A DNA stretch of 64,000 nucleotides from Panacagrimonas sp046594215. Lineage in GTDB: Bacteria; Pseudomonadota; Gammaproteobacteria; Nevskiales; Nevskiaceae. The first letter of the stretch is position 1. Each line of letters starts with the position of its first letter. A model generated the notes under the pieces. That model saw nothing but the letters and a program-made list of their open reading frames with translations. It ran no database searches and had not been told where the DNA came from. The stretch covers positions 1 to 64,000 of the forward strand of contig JBKJPX010000112.1 of NCBI GenBank assembly GCA_046594215.1, given 5' to 3'. Of this stretch, positions 46,208 through 54,614 are shown in pieces. Position numbers and translations under genes: made by a program.

Positions 46208-47637
46208 GGCACCGGTGCCTTCAAAGCCGCGCGGTGCCGAGCGTTGATCCGCGTGAGCGCCGCGCGAAACGAATTGGTATCGAGTCCACGCCGATCGCAG
46301 AACCCGGACAAGTCCCAGCCGCGTCTATAGAACTCCCGAGCATGCCGTTCCCACTCCCGTTCCTCTGTCGTCTCGGCAAGATATGAGTGATTCAGCAGTT
46401 GACGGGCAGGAAGTCGCTGAACTGTCTGCTTGGGCTCCATTGCGCGGGCCAGACCGAGAGACACGCGGCGTGCCGCCGCGAGGGTCGGGCGGTCGGCCAG
46501 ATGCGCGTAGGCGAGGGTTGTACTGAAGTCACGGTGGCCGAGCAGCCCGCTGATCGTCTGGATGTCCTCGCCATGGTTGACCCCTACAGTGGCGAATCCG
46601 TGCCGAAGGTCATGGATTCGGACCTTGTCGAGCCCGATGGACCGTCGAAGCCTGCGCCAGAATTTATCCAGACGAACTTCGAGCGCTCTCCGCGAAGGGC
46701 CCGCAAAGACGTACGCAGACTCCTCCGACTTGGCGATGCCAGCGAGCAAGTTGCGAACTGGCAGCGCCAGCCAAATCGTTTTGGGGCCATGCTTGCTATC
46801 AGGCAGGATCGCGCGTGAGCCCTCGATGTGTGACCAGCGCAAATAAAGCGCTTCGCCTCTCCTGGCGCCAGTCAGGGCGATGAATCGGACGATGGCCGTC
46901 AAGATCGGCTCGGCGGCAACTGCTTGGTCCAAGGCTCGGCCGATGCGATGGTAGTCGTCTGGCTGAGGACAGTTCGCATCGAAGTCAGACTTCTTGCGGC
47001 GTAGTCCCTGGCAAGGATTTGTGTCCTCCGCTCGAAGCCCGAGCGTTTCGGCGTGCCGCATGATCGAGGACATGACGGACAAGGCGCGATGGTCGTTTAC
47101 TTGTGGACTCTGGAACCAACACACGACGTCGGCCCGACAGATAGCGTCGATGCGCTTGCGGCCAAACGCCTCGTGCAGAACTCCTTCGATTGCGCACGTA
47201 TGCGCCACCTTGGTCTGCGGCTTCCAGCGTCCGGCGCAATCCGTCAGGAACTGCTTGGCGAACCGGTCGAAGGTCGGGGCAACTGCTTGCGTACTCGCCG
47301 GCTGATCCTCAAGTTGGCGCCGACGCTCGCGCGCTTCAAGCCGCGCGGCTTTCTGATCGAGCTCCGAAACACGTCCGAGTGTCCTGCGAACTGTCTTGCC
47401 GCCCAACTTCAACTGGAGAACCCAGACGGGCCGTCTTCCCTGTCTGATGCGACGGCCGAGTCCAGGTTCCTCTGAATCCCAGATGATGCATTCGGAAGCA
47501 GCGTTGCCGTTGTGCGCGAACAGACCGAGTTGTTTGCCCGCCGCTGCCGGTTTGGCCCACTTGGAGTCGACACTTTGGGTGTGCGCTTCACACCCAAGTT
47601 GACGACGGTCCGCTATGCGGGCAGGTGGGAAACTCAC
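46204..47637 (-). CDS. tyrosine recombinase (first of an overlapping pair)
   Basis: 477 residues. Catalytic residues are Arg in TGARRGEALYL, Lys in DSKHGPKT, HDLRHGFATVG (His-X2-Arg) and LLGHRDFSTTLAYAH (His and Tyr). A DUF4102-like N-terminus (RIRQGRRPVWVLQLKLGGKT) indicates the P4 family. A C-terminal region after the Tyr (about 90 residues) again looks like an added domain. It and the downstream recombinase differ strongly in sequence, so they are partners rather than a recent duplication. Confidence 0.88.
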   Translation of the reverse strand: MSFPPARIADRRQLGCEAHTQSVDSKWAKPAAAGKQLGLFAHNGNAASECIIWDSEEPGLGRRIRQGRRPVWVLQLKLGGKTVRRTLGRVSELDQKAARLEARERRRQLEDQPASTQAVAPTFDRFAKQFLTDCAGRWKPQTKVAHTCAIEGVLHEAFGRKRIDAICRADVVCWFQSPQVNDHRALSVMSSIMRHAETLGLRAEDTNPCQGLRRKKSDFDANCPQPDDYHRIGRALDQAVAAEPILTAIVRFIALTGARRGEALYLRWSHIEGSRAILPDSKHGPKTIWLALPVRNLLAGIAKSEESAYVFAGPSRRALEVRLDKFWRRLRRSIGLDKVRIHDLRHGFATVGVNHGEDIQTISGLLGHRDFSTTLAYAHLADRPTLAAARRVSLGLARAMEPKQTVQRLPARQLLNHSYLAETTEEREWERHAREFYRRGWDLSGFCDRRGLDTNSFRAALTRINARHRAALKAPVP

Positions 47638-47670
47638 GTGCGCGCCTTGGACCGGGATGCCCCACCAGAC

Positions 47671-48243
47671 TCAACAATCTGGGGAAGCGCCGGGGACAAA
47701 TGGGGAAGCGGATGGATCAGGCCTCGGAGTGCGAGGCATGTCGCCAAATGATCGACGCCGGAAGTGCGTCCAAGTGCCCGACCGGCAAAAGGTTGCTCGC
47801 CGTCTAGCGTGCATTGACCCAACCATTCTCCCCCGCGCGCGGGTCCCTATGTGACTCCACACCCCACGCCCGGCGTCGGGCGGTGCAGAATCTGGCAATC
47901 CGGTCGGCACCGCCTTAACGCTTCGCGACACACGCGTCGCGATGCTCGCGCATCTCATGCGCCGGCCCTTTTCCCGCGGGTTCAGTCCCCGCGCAATTTG
48001 CGCGCAGCGTGCGGCCTCTTGACTCTCTTTCTCGTCCATCCAGCGCATCACCGTTTCTCGCCGCCAGCGCAGCGGCCGGGACAAGAACGGCGGCGGCAGC
48101 TTATCCGGGGTACGGCTGCGAAGCGCGGGGATCGAGGCCGGAGAGATGCCAAGCAGCGCCGCCAGGCCGAAGGTGTCCAAGACGGCGTTGTTCGGATTGC
48201 GGAGATCGCTCGCGTCGGGCAGATTGTTGTCGGTGGCTGGCAA
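47671..48243 (-). CDS. probable MerR/AlpA-like helix-turn-helix protein (start uncertain)
   Basis: The frame contains a good excisionase-type helix-turn-helix: LDTFGLAALLGISPASIPALRS, then LRWRRETVMRWMDEKE. It is on the same strand and about 35 nt upstream of the tyrosine recombinase pair, a common place for AlpA/Xis partners. No ATG precedes the motif closely; TTG 48243 is one possible start, with no clear ribosome site. The long C-terminal tail has little protein character, so the true end or a frameshift is unclear. Confidence 0.4.
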   Translation of the reverse strand: MPATDNNLPDASDLRNPNNAVLDTFGLAALLGISPASIPALRSRTPDKLPPPFLSRPLRWRRETVMRWMDEKESQEAARCAQIARGLNPREKGRRMRCASIATRVSRSVKAVPTGLPDSAPPDAGRGVWSHIGTRARGRMVGSMHARRRATFCRSGTWTHFRRRSFGDMPRTPRPDPSASPFVPGASPDC

Positions 48244-48337
48244 TTGCGGCTCTGGCGATTTCGAGGCCTGGGACTGAAGATACGGTTTTCTACCATGCGT
48301 TTGCCAGCCGTTCAATGGCCAAAGTTGTTGGGCGTTG

Positions 48338-48772
48338 ATGCAGGACGACCGTTTCGCACGCGAAACGGGTGCTTGGAAGGGGGGCCGAGCCTTGGATAGG
48401 CGGCATATCAGCTTTCGTGATGACGGAAGAGTGTTCGCTCGGATCGAGCAGCACGCCAGGGCGCGCGGACTCAACCTGAGCGATGCCGCAAGGGAGTTGG
48501 TGCTGATCGGGTTTCGCGCTAGTGCCAAGAGCGCTGCCACCGACCGTGCGCTGATACCGGAAATTCACGACCGGTTAGGCCAGCTGCTGGAAGTTGCGCC
48601 TGCCTCAAGCCGTATGTACTCAGTCCTGTTGGTGACTGTCCTGGAATGCGTGATGCTTCATCGTCAATTACTCGGTACGCACGACAAGAAGCTTGTCGAG
48701 CAGGCGCAGCGATTGACCAGGGAGGCTTTCGAAGAGCTCTGCCAGGAAGGAACGGTTCATCGTCCGGCCTAG
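48338..48772 (+). CDS. small ribbon-helix-helix-like protein
   Basis: 144 residues from ATG 48338 (TTG codons downstream, near 48393, would also fit). After a charged start, RRHISFRDDGRVFARIEQHARARGLNLSD resembles a ribbon-helix-helix DNA-binding unit. The remainder is helical, with a repetitive Leu pattern. It is divergent from the putative HTH gene and upstream of the AbiE operon. A role in element regulation or mobilisation is plausible but not shown. Confidence 0.55.
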   Translation: MQDDRFARETGAWKGGRALDRRHISFRDDGRVFARIEQHARARGLNLSDAARELVLIGFRASAKSAATDRALIPEIHDRLGQLLEVAPASSRMYSVLLVTVLECVMLHRQLLGTHDKKLVEQAQRLTREAFEELCQEGTVHRPA

Positions 48773-48786
48773 ACGGTGATACAAAT

Positions 48787-48815
48787 CCTCGGATGAGTTA
48801 TAGTTTCATCCGAGG
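48787..48815. promoter_or_regulatory. AbiEi operator overlapping the abiE promoter
   Basis: A perfect inverted repeat CCTCGGATGA-gttatagtt-TCATCCGAGG with 10-bp arms. The -10 hexamer TATAGT (48799-48804) lies within the spacer, and a 4-of-6 -35 match (GTGATA, 48776-48781) is 17 bp upstream. This is the expected layout for AbiEi-type autorepression; the right arm also contains the ribosome site GAGG. Confidence 0.8.
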
Positions 48816-48825
48816 TTTAATATCA

Positions 48826-49446
48826 ATGTCGGAATTCCCCCCAAGCCAGAAGCTCAAGGCTATCTCTCTACTCCGAAAGCGTGGGATGGCTCGGCTGTCT
48901 GAGTTCGTGGCGAGCGGCGTTACGGCTGCTACGGTCTCGCGCCTGGAGCGAGAAGGGGCCGTCGCGCGCCTGTCGCGCGGGCTGTATCAGCTACCCGACG
49001 CGCCGCTTGATACGTACCACACGCTGGCCGAGGCCTCCAAGCTGGTCCCCAAAGGCGTCGTGTGCCTCGTTTCCGCAATGGCCTTTCACGGTCTGACGGA
49101 CACCGTGCCGCCGAAAGTCTGGATGGCGATCGGGCAAAAGGATTGGAAACCAACCGGCGCATACCCCCCGCTTCGGATCACGCGATTCTCGGCACGAGAA
49201 CTCACCACCGGAGTCGAGGTTCATCGCATCGAGGGCATACAGGTCCGAATTTTTGGCGTCGCCAAAACGCTCTCAGACGTATTCCGCTATCGCCGCGTCG
49301 TCGGCGTTAATCTCGGAATCGAAGGCCTGCGCGCGGCGCTCAAGCAGCGGAAGGTGAAGCCAGCCGCAATCGCAAAGCAAGCCGTTGACGCAGGCGTTTG
49401 GAAAGCCATGCAGCCATACCTTGAGGCGCTGACCTTCGATGGCTAA
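48826..49446 (+). CDS. abiEi: AbiEi-type antitoxin and autorepressor
   Basis: 206 residues from ATG 48826, chosen because the operator's GAGG serves as a ribosome site; ATG 48793 lies inside the operator. The N-terminal winged helix (LRKRGMARLSEFVASGVTAATVSRLER) binds DNA and the C-terminal domain includes LVSAMAFHGLTD, then RIFGVAKTLSDVFRYRR. AbiEi antagonises AbiEii indirectly by repression in the known type IV systems. It overlaps abiEii by 8 nt. Confidence 0.9.
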   Translation: MSEFPPSQKLKAISLLRKRGMARLSEFVASGVTAATVSRLEREGAVARLSRGLYQLPDAPLDTYHTLAEASKLVPKGVVCLVSAMAFHGLTDTVPPKVWMAIGQKDWKPTGAYPPLRITRFSARELTTGVEVHRIEGIQVRIFGVAKTLSDVFRYRRVVGVNLGIEGLRAALKQRKVKPAAIAKQAVDAGVWKAMQPYLEALTFDG

Positions 49447-50311
49447 GAAACCCATCCGCGACGTCGGGGCTTCCGTTCGAGCTCGCCTCTTGGCTCTCGC
49501 GAAGCAGACCAACCAACCGTTCGACCTCCTTCTCGTCCGCTATGCACTGGAGCGATTCCTGTATCGCCTCAGCCGCTCAGACTTCGGTGACCGGTTCGCA
49601 CTCAAGGGTGCGATGCTGCTTACAACCTGGTTTGACGAGCCCCATCGCCCCACTCGTGATCTCGATCTGCTCGGCTTTGGCGACCCTTCGGCCGATCCCA
49701 TGACCGCAGTATTCCGCGAGATATGTGCAACACCGGTCGAGGACGACGGCATCACGTTTGATTCTAAAGCGGTGCGCGTGCAGCAGATACGCGAGGAAAT
49801 GGAATACGGCGGCCTAAGGCTAAGCACGACCGCTGCACTCTCCGGCGCCCGGATTCCCGTCGTGGTCGACATCGGATTTGGTGACGCGACTGAGCCCGGC
49901 TTGCAGGAGATCGATCTACCCGTCCTGCTCGGCATGCCGGCCCCGCACATCCGGGCGTATCAACGAGAGACGGTGATCGCAGAGAAATTCCAAGCGATGG
50001 TTGCCCTCGGCCGGGCCAACAGCCGGATGAAGGACTTCTACGACGTGTGGGTACTTTCCAAGACCTACTCGTTTGCAGGCGATCGCCTGCCACGCGCGAT
50101 CTCAGCTACTTTCCGGCGGCGCACGACCGACATTCCTATTGAGCTGCCAGATGCCCTTACGATGGAGTTCGCACGCGACAACGCCAAGGTGCGCCAGTGG
50201 ATCGCGTTCGCAGGCAATCTGAGCACTGCACCCGCATCGTTTGAACTGATCGTCAGTGACCTCTCAGCTTTTCTCATGCCGATGGCCGCCGCAGCCCTGA
50301 AACTGTCGTAA
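49439..50311 (+). CDS. abiEii: AbiEii/MenT-type nucleotidyltransferase toxin
   Basis: 290 residues of the DUF1814 nucleotidyltransferase family. The catalytic motif is LKGAMLLTTWF, then RPTRDLDLLGFG with the paired Asp, and a conserved IAEKFQAMVALG plus RMKDFYDVW later. AbiEii toxins transfer nucleotides to target RNAs; some relatives modify tRNA 3' ends. Its activity would cause growth arrest during phage infection. Its start overlaps abiEi. Confidence 0.9.
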   Translation: MAKKPIRDVGASVRARLLALAKQTNQPFDLLLVRYALERFLYRLSRSDFGDRFALKGAMLLTTWFDEPHRPTRDLDLLGFGDPSADPMTAVFREICATPVEDDGITFDSKAVRVQQIREEMEYGGLRLSTTAALSGARIPVVVDIGFGDATEPGLQEIDLPVLLGMPAPHIRAYQRETVIAEKFQAMVALGRANSRMKDFYDVWVLSKTYSFAGDRLPRAISATFRRRTTDIPIELPDALTMEFARDNAKVRQWIAFAGNLSTAPASFELIVSDLSAFLMPMAAAALKLS

Positions 50312-50318
50312 AAAGCTG

Positions 50319-50519
50319 CTACGTCTTTTTCCGCTCATGCAGAAGCACGGCCGCAACTGCCTCGTCGGCGGTGATCTCGCCGAGGGCAAACCGCTCGCCG
50401 AGAGCCCGTGCAAAGTCACCAACGGGTGGCAGGCCTTCCATAATTCCGGAGCGCTCAGCCGCAGCGAGTGCCTCACGCCGTCTGTGCTGCTCCGCCAATG
50501 GCAAGCGTGAATCAGACAT
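50319..50519 (-). CDS. VbhA/FicA-type antitoxin (orphan)
   Basis: 66 residues from ATG 50519, preceded by a GAGG ribosome site. It holds the class I Fic-inhibition motif (S/T)xxxE(G/N) as SGIMEG (Ser24, Glu28, Gly29). It has the family shape of basic N-terminus, inhibitory helix and a final GEITADEAVAAVLL. Such proteins block AMP-transferase Fic toxins encoded immediately downstream. Here downstream DNA is the convergent abiEii, and no Fic gene (HPFxxGNG) is seen in the window. Confidence 0.75.
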   Translation of the reverse strand: MSDSRLPLAEQHRRREALAAAERSGIMEGLPPVGDFARALGERFALGEITADEAVAAVLLHERKKT

Positions 50520-50554
50520 TGCGACCTCATCATTCGGCATGAAGGCAGCAGGAA

Positions 50555-50572
50555 TCCGAACCTTTGTTCGGA
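50555..50572. promoter_or_regulatory. inverted repeat upstream of the orphan antitoxin
   Basis: TCCGAAC-cttt-GTTCGGA, 7-bp perfect arms with a 4-nt spacer, 36 bp before the antitoxin start. It could be an operator or an RNA hairpin in the leader. Confidence 0.5.
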
Positions 50573-50626
50573 CACGCATACAGGTGTGTCAGCGTATTTT
50601 ACTGCGATCCTCCGCGAAGTACCCAG

Positions 50627-50656
50627 AATTATCCGAGCCGGATTATTCGGACAATT
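50627..50656. promoter_or_regulatory. second inverted repeat upstream of the orphan antitoxin
   Basis: AATTATCCGA and TCGGACAATT form 9-of-10 matching arms with a 10-nt spacer. On the minus strand TTGTCC and TAATTC spaced 17 bp apart fall inside it, giving a weak promoter overlapped by a dyad. Confidence 0.4.
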
Positions 50657-50865
50657 CAAGTTGGTTGAGACCGAAAGGCCGTCATGACGCGTACGCGGCT
50701 TGAGCACCTGACCCGGCGTGTGGCCAGATCTCCGGAGAATGAACCTCGCCGGCGGCCGAATACGCGCTGGACGCCAGTCGACAGTCTCTACTCTATGATG
50801 GCGCCGTCGGCCCGCACTGCGGGGCGTCGACCCTGACGTTCAAGCAAGCTTGATTGGACAGCACA

Positions 50866-53415
50866 ATGAACCCACCGCCCGGTAGCTCACAGACGCCGCA
50901 AGCGCTACTGCCGCGCTGGGCCAACAAACAAGATTCATGGATACGAAGTATCGTTGGTGACGTCCTCAAGAACCGCGTCCAATGCGCGGACGGCGACATT
51001 GACCGCTTCCTGAACCTTCTTCTCGCCGAGAAGAAACTATCAGACGACGCATTTGAAGCCGCCCCCAAGATCGAGGAAAAGCAGCACGACGGAAATCCTT
51101 TCCAACCAGTGCAGATCGACTCCCTCAGGGTCGGCGCCGGTATCAATGCGATCAAGGCCGGTACACAGATCGATTTTGCGCCGGGAGTGACGGTGATTTT
51201 CGGGGAGAACGGTTCCGGAAAGTCCGGCTTTGTCCGGGTGCTGAAGCGCGCCGCGGGCGTCCGGAGCGCAGAGGACATCCTACCCAATGTCCGCGGCGGC
51301 GCTCAACCGACGCCGAGTGCCACATTCAGCGTGACGGTTGGGGCGAGCAGCAAACCGATCGACTGGAAAAACGAATTTGGCGTCATACCTCTCAATCGGG
51401 CCAGCATCTTCGATGCTCGCGGAGCACGCCTTCACGTCGAGGACGATCTCAGTTACGTCTACACGCCGGGCGAGCTGACACTCTTCCCTTTCGTTCAGAA
51501 CGGGATGGAGCGGGTCCGAACAGCCCTCGATCGGGCAATAACGGCCCGTACCCCAGGGGCGAACACGCTTCTTGCGCAATTCGATCGCGCATCCTCCATC
51601 TACGCCACGATTGAAACGCTCGGCGCCGCAACGGACGTCGCGGATATCCGGAAATACGCCGTCCTGCCGGACAATGCCGGTGCGACGATCGACTCCTTGA
51701 CGACAGAGATCGACGCCCTCAAGTCAACCAATATCCAGAGTGAACTCAAGCGCGCTCGCGATCGCGCTCTCGTCGTGCAATCGCTCAAGACCGCCATTGC
51801 GGCGGCCAGGACATTCGACATCCACAAATATGCCGGCCTCATCGACGCGTGCAAGGAAGCGACGCGGCGCCGTGACGAGGCCGGAAGCAAGGCGTTTGAA
51901 GGGACTGTAATTCCAGGCGTACTTACTGACCAATGGCGCAACTTCATACAGGCCGGTGAGGATTACTTGACGAAGCACGCAGCGAAAGGCTACCCGCATG
52001 CGGACGATTCCTGTGCGTATTGTCAGCAACCTTTGACCGCAAAGGCGGTCGAGCTGATCAAAAGATACCGCGATTTTACTAACAACGAAATTAAGGCGGC
52101 ACTCGATAGTACCGAGCGCGACCTTAGTCAATATGTTGCACCGATAGCAGCGCTGAGAGCCGATGCTCTTCAAGAGCAGTACGTTGCGGAAACAAGTGGC
52201 GGCGGCGACGTCTTAACTCCGGTGGCGTCTGTCGTCGCGCACATCGCCGCCCTCGCTGCCAATGTGGCTGGCAGCTCGGCCGTTGAATGGGCGGACAAGG
52301 ACACGGGCCTGGCGGCTGCAGAGAAGATCGTTTCCGACGAATCGACGCGGCTGACGGGCCTCGCTTCGGGACTTCAAAGCTCCTTCGAGCAACGCCAGGA
52401 AGCGCTCAAAGGGAAACAGGCGGAGCTTATTGAGCTTCAAGGTAAGACAACCGCCAACAAGCTGCTACCCCAAATCGAGAAGCGCGTTTCCGATGCGAAG
52501 TGGGGCTCGCGAGCGAACATCGTCAAGAATGGAATGTCAGGAGTTCTGCGCTCGCTAACAGAGGCCGCGAAGGACGCAAGCGAGGAACTTTTAAACAAGG
52601 GATTTGAGAAGCGGTTCCAAGACGAGTGCCGAAATCTTCGAGCGCCCAATGTCACGCTCAACTTCCCTGGCCGGCAGGGACAGGTCACACGGCGCAAGAT
52701 GGTCGCAGCGTACAAGCCCAACCAAGTTCTGTCCGAAGGCGAGCAGAAAGTCCTTGCGCTTGCGGACTTCCTTGCCGAAGTGACAGCGGTGCCGGCATCG
52801 TCACCGGTCATCTTCGATGATCCGATTACGAGCATGGACTACCGTCGGATTCACGAAGTCTGCGATCGCGTCATCGCGCTAGCAGCCGATCACCAGATCA
52901 TCGTGTTTACGCACAACATTTGGTTTGCAGCCGAACTGCTGGCGAAAGCTGATAAGAAGAAGTGGAAGTACTACGACATTCGATCCGAAGGTGGCGAGTC
53001 GGGCGTTCTCTCATCCGCCAACCATCCGCGCGTCGATACCATCGCCCAGGTCAGCGCGCGCGTGAAGAAGATGATAGAAGGCGCAGAGAAAGCTGATGGC
53101 GAGATCAAAGCCGCGCTCGTCGAAAAGGGGTACGAAGAGCTGCGGGGGCTTTGCGAAATCGTCGTGGAGCACGAGTTGCTAAAAGGAGTCGTGCAGCGTT
53201 ATGCGCCGAACGTCATGATGACGAAGGTGGAAAAGATCAACGTCGGCAAGCTGCAGGAGAGCATGTCGGCCGTCATGCCCGTCTTTGAGAAGGCCTGTCG
53301 CTATATCGCGTCCCACTCCCAACCCATCGAGACGCAGGGAATCCGGCCGACTCTGGACGAACTCAAAGCAGACCATGAAGCTGTCCTGAAAGCTCGCGAG
53401 CCGCACAAGGACTAA
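50866..53415 (+). CDS. zinc-hook AAA ATPase, RloC/AAA_13-like
   Basis: 849 residues from ATG 50866. The layout is Rad50-like: Walker A FGENGSGKS (near residue 115), a coiled coil, a CxxC zinc hook DDSCAYCQQPL (near residue 382), a second coiled coil, ABC signature LSEGEQK (near 621) and Walker B VIFDDPITSMD (near 648). A C-terminal ~170-residue helical part follows with ICEIVVEHE-like and CRYIASHSQP segments, where RloC has an anticodon nuclease. That activity is not proven by any motif here. It ends 34 nt before a tRNA-Arg gene. Confidence 0.8.
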   Translation: MNPPPGSSQTPQALLPRWANKQDSWIRSIVGDVLKNRVQCADGDIDRFLNLLLAEKKLSDDAFEAAPKIEEKQHDGNPFQPVQIDSLRVGAGINAIKAGTQIDFAPGVTVIFGENGSGKSGFVRVLKRAAGVRSAEDILPNVRGGAQPTPSATFSVTVGASSKPIDWKNEFGVIPLNRASIFDARGARLHVEDDLSYVYTPGELTLFPFVQNGMERVRTALDRAITARTPGANTLLAQFDRASSIYATIETLGAATDVADIRKYAVLPDNAGATIDSLTTEIDALKSTNIQSELKRARDRALVVQSLKTAIAAARTFDIHKYAGLIDACKEATRRRDEAGSKAFEGTVIPGVLTDQWRNFIQAGEDYLTKHAAKGYPHADDSCAYCQQPLTAKAVELIKRYRDFTNNEIKAALDSTERDLSQYVAPIAALRADALQEQYVAETSGGGDVLTPVASVVAHIAALAANVAGSSAVEWADKDTGLAAAEKIVSDESTRLTGLASGLQSSFEQRQEALKGKQAELIELQGKTTANKLLPQIEKRVSDAKWGSRANIVKNGMSGVLRSLTEAAKDASEELLNKGFEKRFQDECRNLRAPNVTLNFPGRQGQVTRRKMVAAYKPNQVLSEGEQKVLALADFLAEVTAVPASSPVIFDDPITSMDYRRIHEVCDRVIALAADHQIIVFTHNIWFAAELLAKADKKKWKYYDIRSEGGESGVLSSANHPRVDTIAQVSARVKKMIEGAEKADGEIKAALVEKGYEELRGLCEIVVEHELLKGVVQRYAPNVMMTKVEKINVGKLQESMSAVMPVFEKACRYIASHSQPIETQGIRPTLDELKADHEAVLKAREPHKD

Positions 53416-53449
53416 CCTGAACCGTCTCCTGTGGGGGCTAATGTTTAGC

Positions 53450-53525
53450 TGGCGCGCCCGGCAGGAATCGAACCTGCGGCCGTTCGCTTAGAAGGCGAAT
53501 GCTCTATCCACTGAGCTACGGGCGC
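53450..53525 (-). tRNA. tRNA-Arg(UCU) carried by the element
   Basis: Complete cloverleaf, 76 nt with encoded CCA. Acceptor GCGCCCG/CGGGCGC, D-arm GCTC/GAGC, anticodon stem TTCGC/GCGAA with loop CTTCTAA (anticodon TCT) and T-arm GCAGG/CCTGC all pair. Its acceptor stem equals that of the interrupted host tRNA, but the anticodon stem differs. It lies 12 nt downstream of the integrase gene on the same strand and may share its transcript. It replaces the host gene that the element has broken. Confidence 0.95.
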
Positions 53526-53537
53526 TTGGAGCGAATT

Positions 53538-54584
53538 CTAGGCGATGCGCTTCGCAAGGTCTTCAGCTTTCAAATGCGTATAACGCTTGAGCATCTGCAG
53601 CGTCTTGTGGCCAGTGATGGCGGACAACGCCATGATGTCGCCATTGAGCTTGACCGCAAGGCGACTCGTTGCTTCATGGCGTAAGTCGTGGAGGCGCATA
53701 TCCTCGATTCCCAGACGGCCGCACAGCCTCTGGAACGCTTGTGAGAACCCGCGCTCGCTCAGCTTGAACACAGGCCCACCGCGGATGGGCCTCGGCAATG
53801 ACTTGAGCAGCGCCACGGCACGGCGCGACAGGGGTACATCCCGAGCCTCGCCGTTCTTCGTCATTGACAGATGCGCCACGCGACGCTTCAAGTCCACGTC
53901 GCCCCATTCCAGGTGACACAGCTCGCCTCGTCGCATCGCGGTCTCCACCGCCAACTCGATCGCGTGGCCGAGGTGCGGAGATCGTGAGGCATAGGCTTCC
54001 GCCAACAGGCGCTCGCACTCGTCGTGCTCTGCGCGACGAGTGCGAGCCCGAGCTGCCGGTGGCAGCTTGACCGTGGCCACCGGGTTTCCGGCCGGCAGAT
54101 TCAATCCCCACTCGCACATCGCATGGTTGATCGCTCGCTTGAGCATGGCGACTTCATGGCGGACCGTTTGGGTCGAAACAAGTCGTGGCTGCGGCCGGCC
54201 CTGCTTCCCGCCTCCCATCGCCTGCATGCGCAGGCGACTGTCTCGATACTGCGCGACCCGCTCCGGCGTCAGTGCCAGGATCGGAAGGCGAGCCAGATCG
54301 CTGCGCGCGACGCGATCGAGGTTCGACTGCAAATCCTTCGCCGACCGCTTCACAGGCAGCACTTCTTCGCGATATCGCGAGAGCAACTGGCCAACGCTCG
54401 TGCGCTCAGCGAATTCAGTGCTACGCCAGGCGCCGCGCTCGACGTCGCGTTCCGTTTCGCGCGCCCATCGTTCTGCTGCGTGCTTGGTTTGAAACGTTCG
54501 GGTTTGTCGCGGCGCAGCGCGCCTCGTGACGGTGGCGTCCCATCGCACCTGTCCATCGACCACTCGTTTTCGAAATGAAGCCAT
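53538..54584 (-). CDS. int: tyrosine integrase of the element
   Basis: 348 residues. Catalytic residues: Arg in TAMRRGELCHLEW, Lys in MTKNGEARDVPLS, HDLRHEATSRLA (His-X2-Arg), ITGHKTLQMLKRYTHL (His and Tyr nucleophile). An N-terminal arm-binding region (VVDGQVRWDATV) and core-binding helices precede it. It is the gene nearest the right core and the natural candidate for the enzyme acting at the tRNA anticodon loop. It is transcribed inward and directly precedes the element's tRNA gene. Confidence 0.93.
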   Translation of the reverse strand: MASFRKRVVDGQVRWDATVTRRAAPRQTRTFQTKHAAERWARETERDVERGAWRSTEFAERTSVGQLLSRYREEVLPVKRSAKDLQSNLDRVARSDLARLPILALTPERVAQYRDSRLRMQAMGGGKQGRPQPRLVSTQTVRHEVAMLKRAINHAMCEWGLNLPAGNPVATVKLPPAARARTRRAEHDECERLLAEAYASRSPHLGHAIELAVETAMRRGELCHLEWGDVDLKRRVAHLSMTKNGEARDVPLSRRAVALLKSLPRPIRGGPVFKLSERGFSQAFQRLCGRLGIEDMRLHDLRHEATSRLAVKLNGDIMALSAITGHKTLQMLKRYTHLKAEDLAKRIA

Positions 54585-54595
54585 GCTGCTGCTCC

Positions 54596-54614
54596 GTGCA
54601 GATCGCGTGCAGAT
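54596..54614 (+). repeat. paired GTGCAGAT repeats, right arm site
   Basis: GTGCAGAT-cgc-GTGCAGAT lies between the integrase start and the right core, 60 bp from the core, in the same orientation and spacing as the left pair. It overlaps the region expected to hold the int promoter, so the integrase could also regulate itself here. Confidence 0.6.

Larger units (their letters stand above)
40588..47637 (-). mobile_element. recombinase-rich internal segment
   Basis: Eight kilobases hold a serine recombinase with two ParB-like partners and a zinc-ribbon protein, then two overlapping tyrosine recombinases, all on the minus strand. No boundary repeats could be identified by eye, so whether these are one or two nested elements is open. 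Confidence 0.45.
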
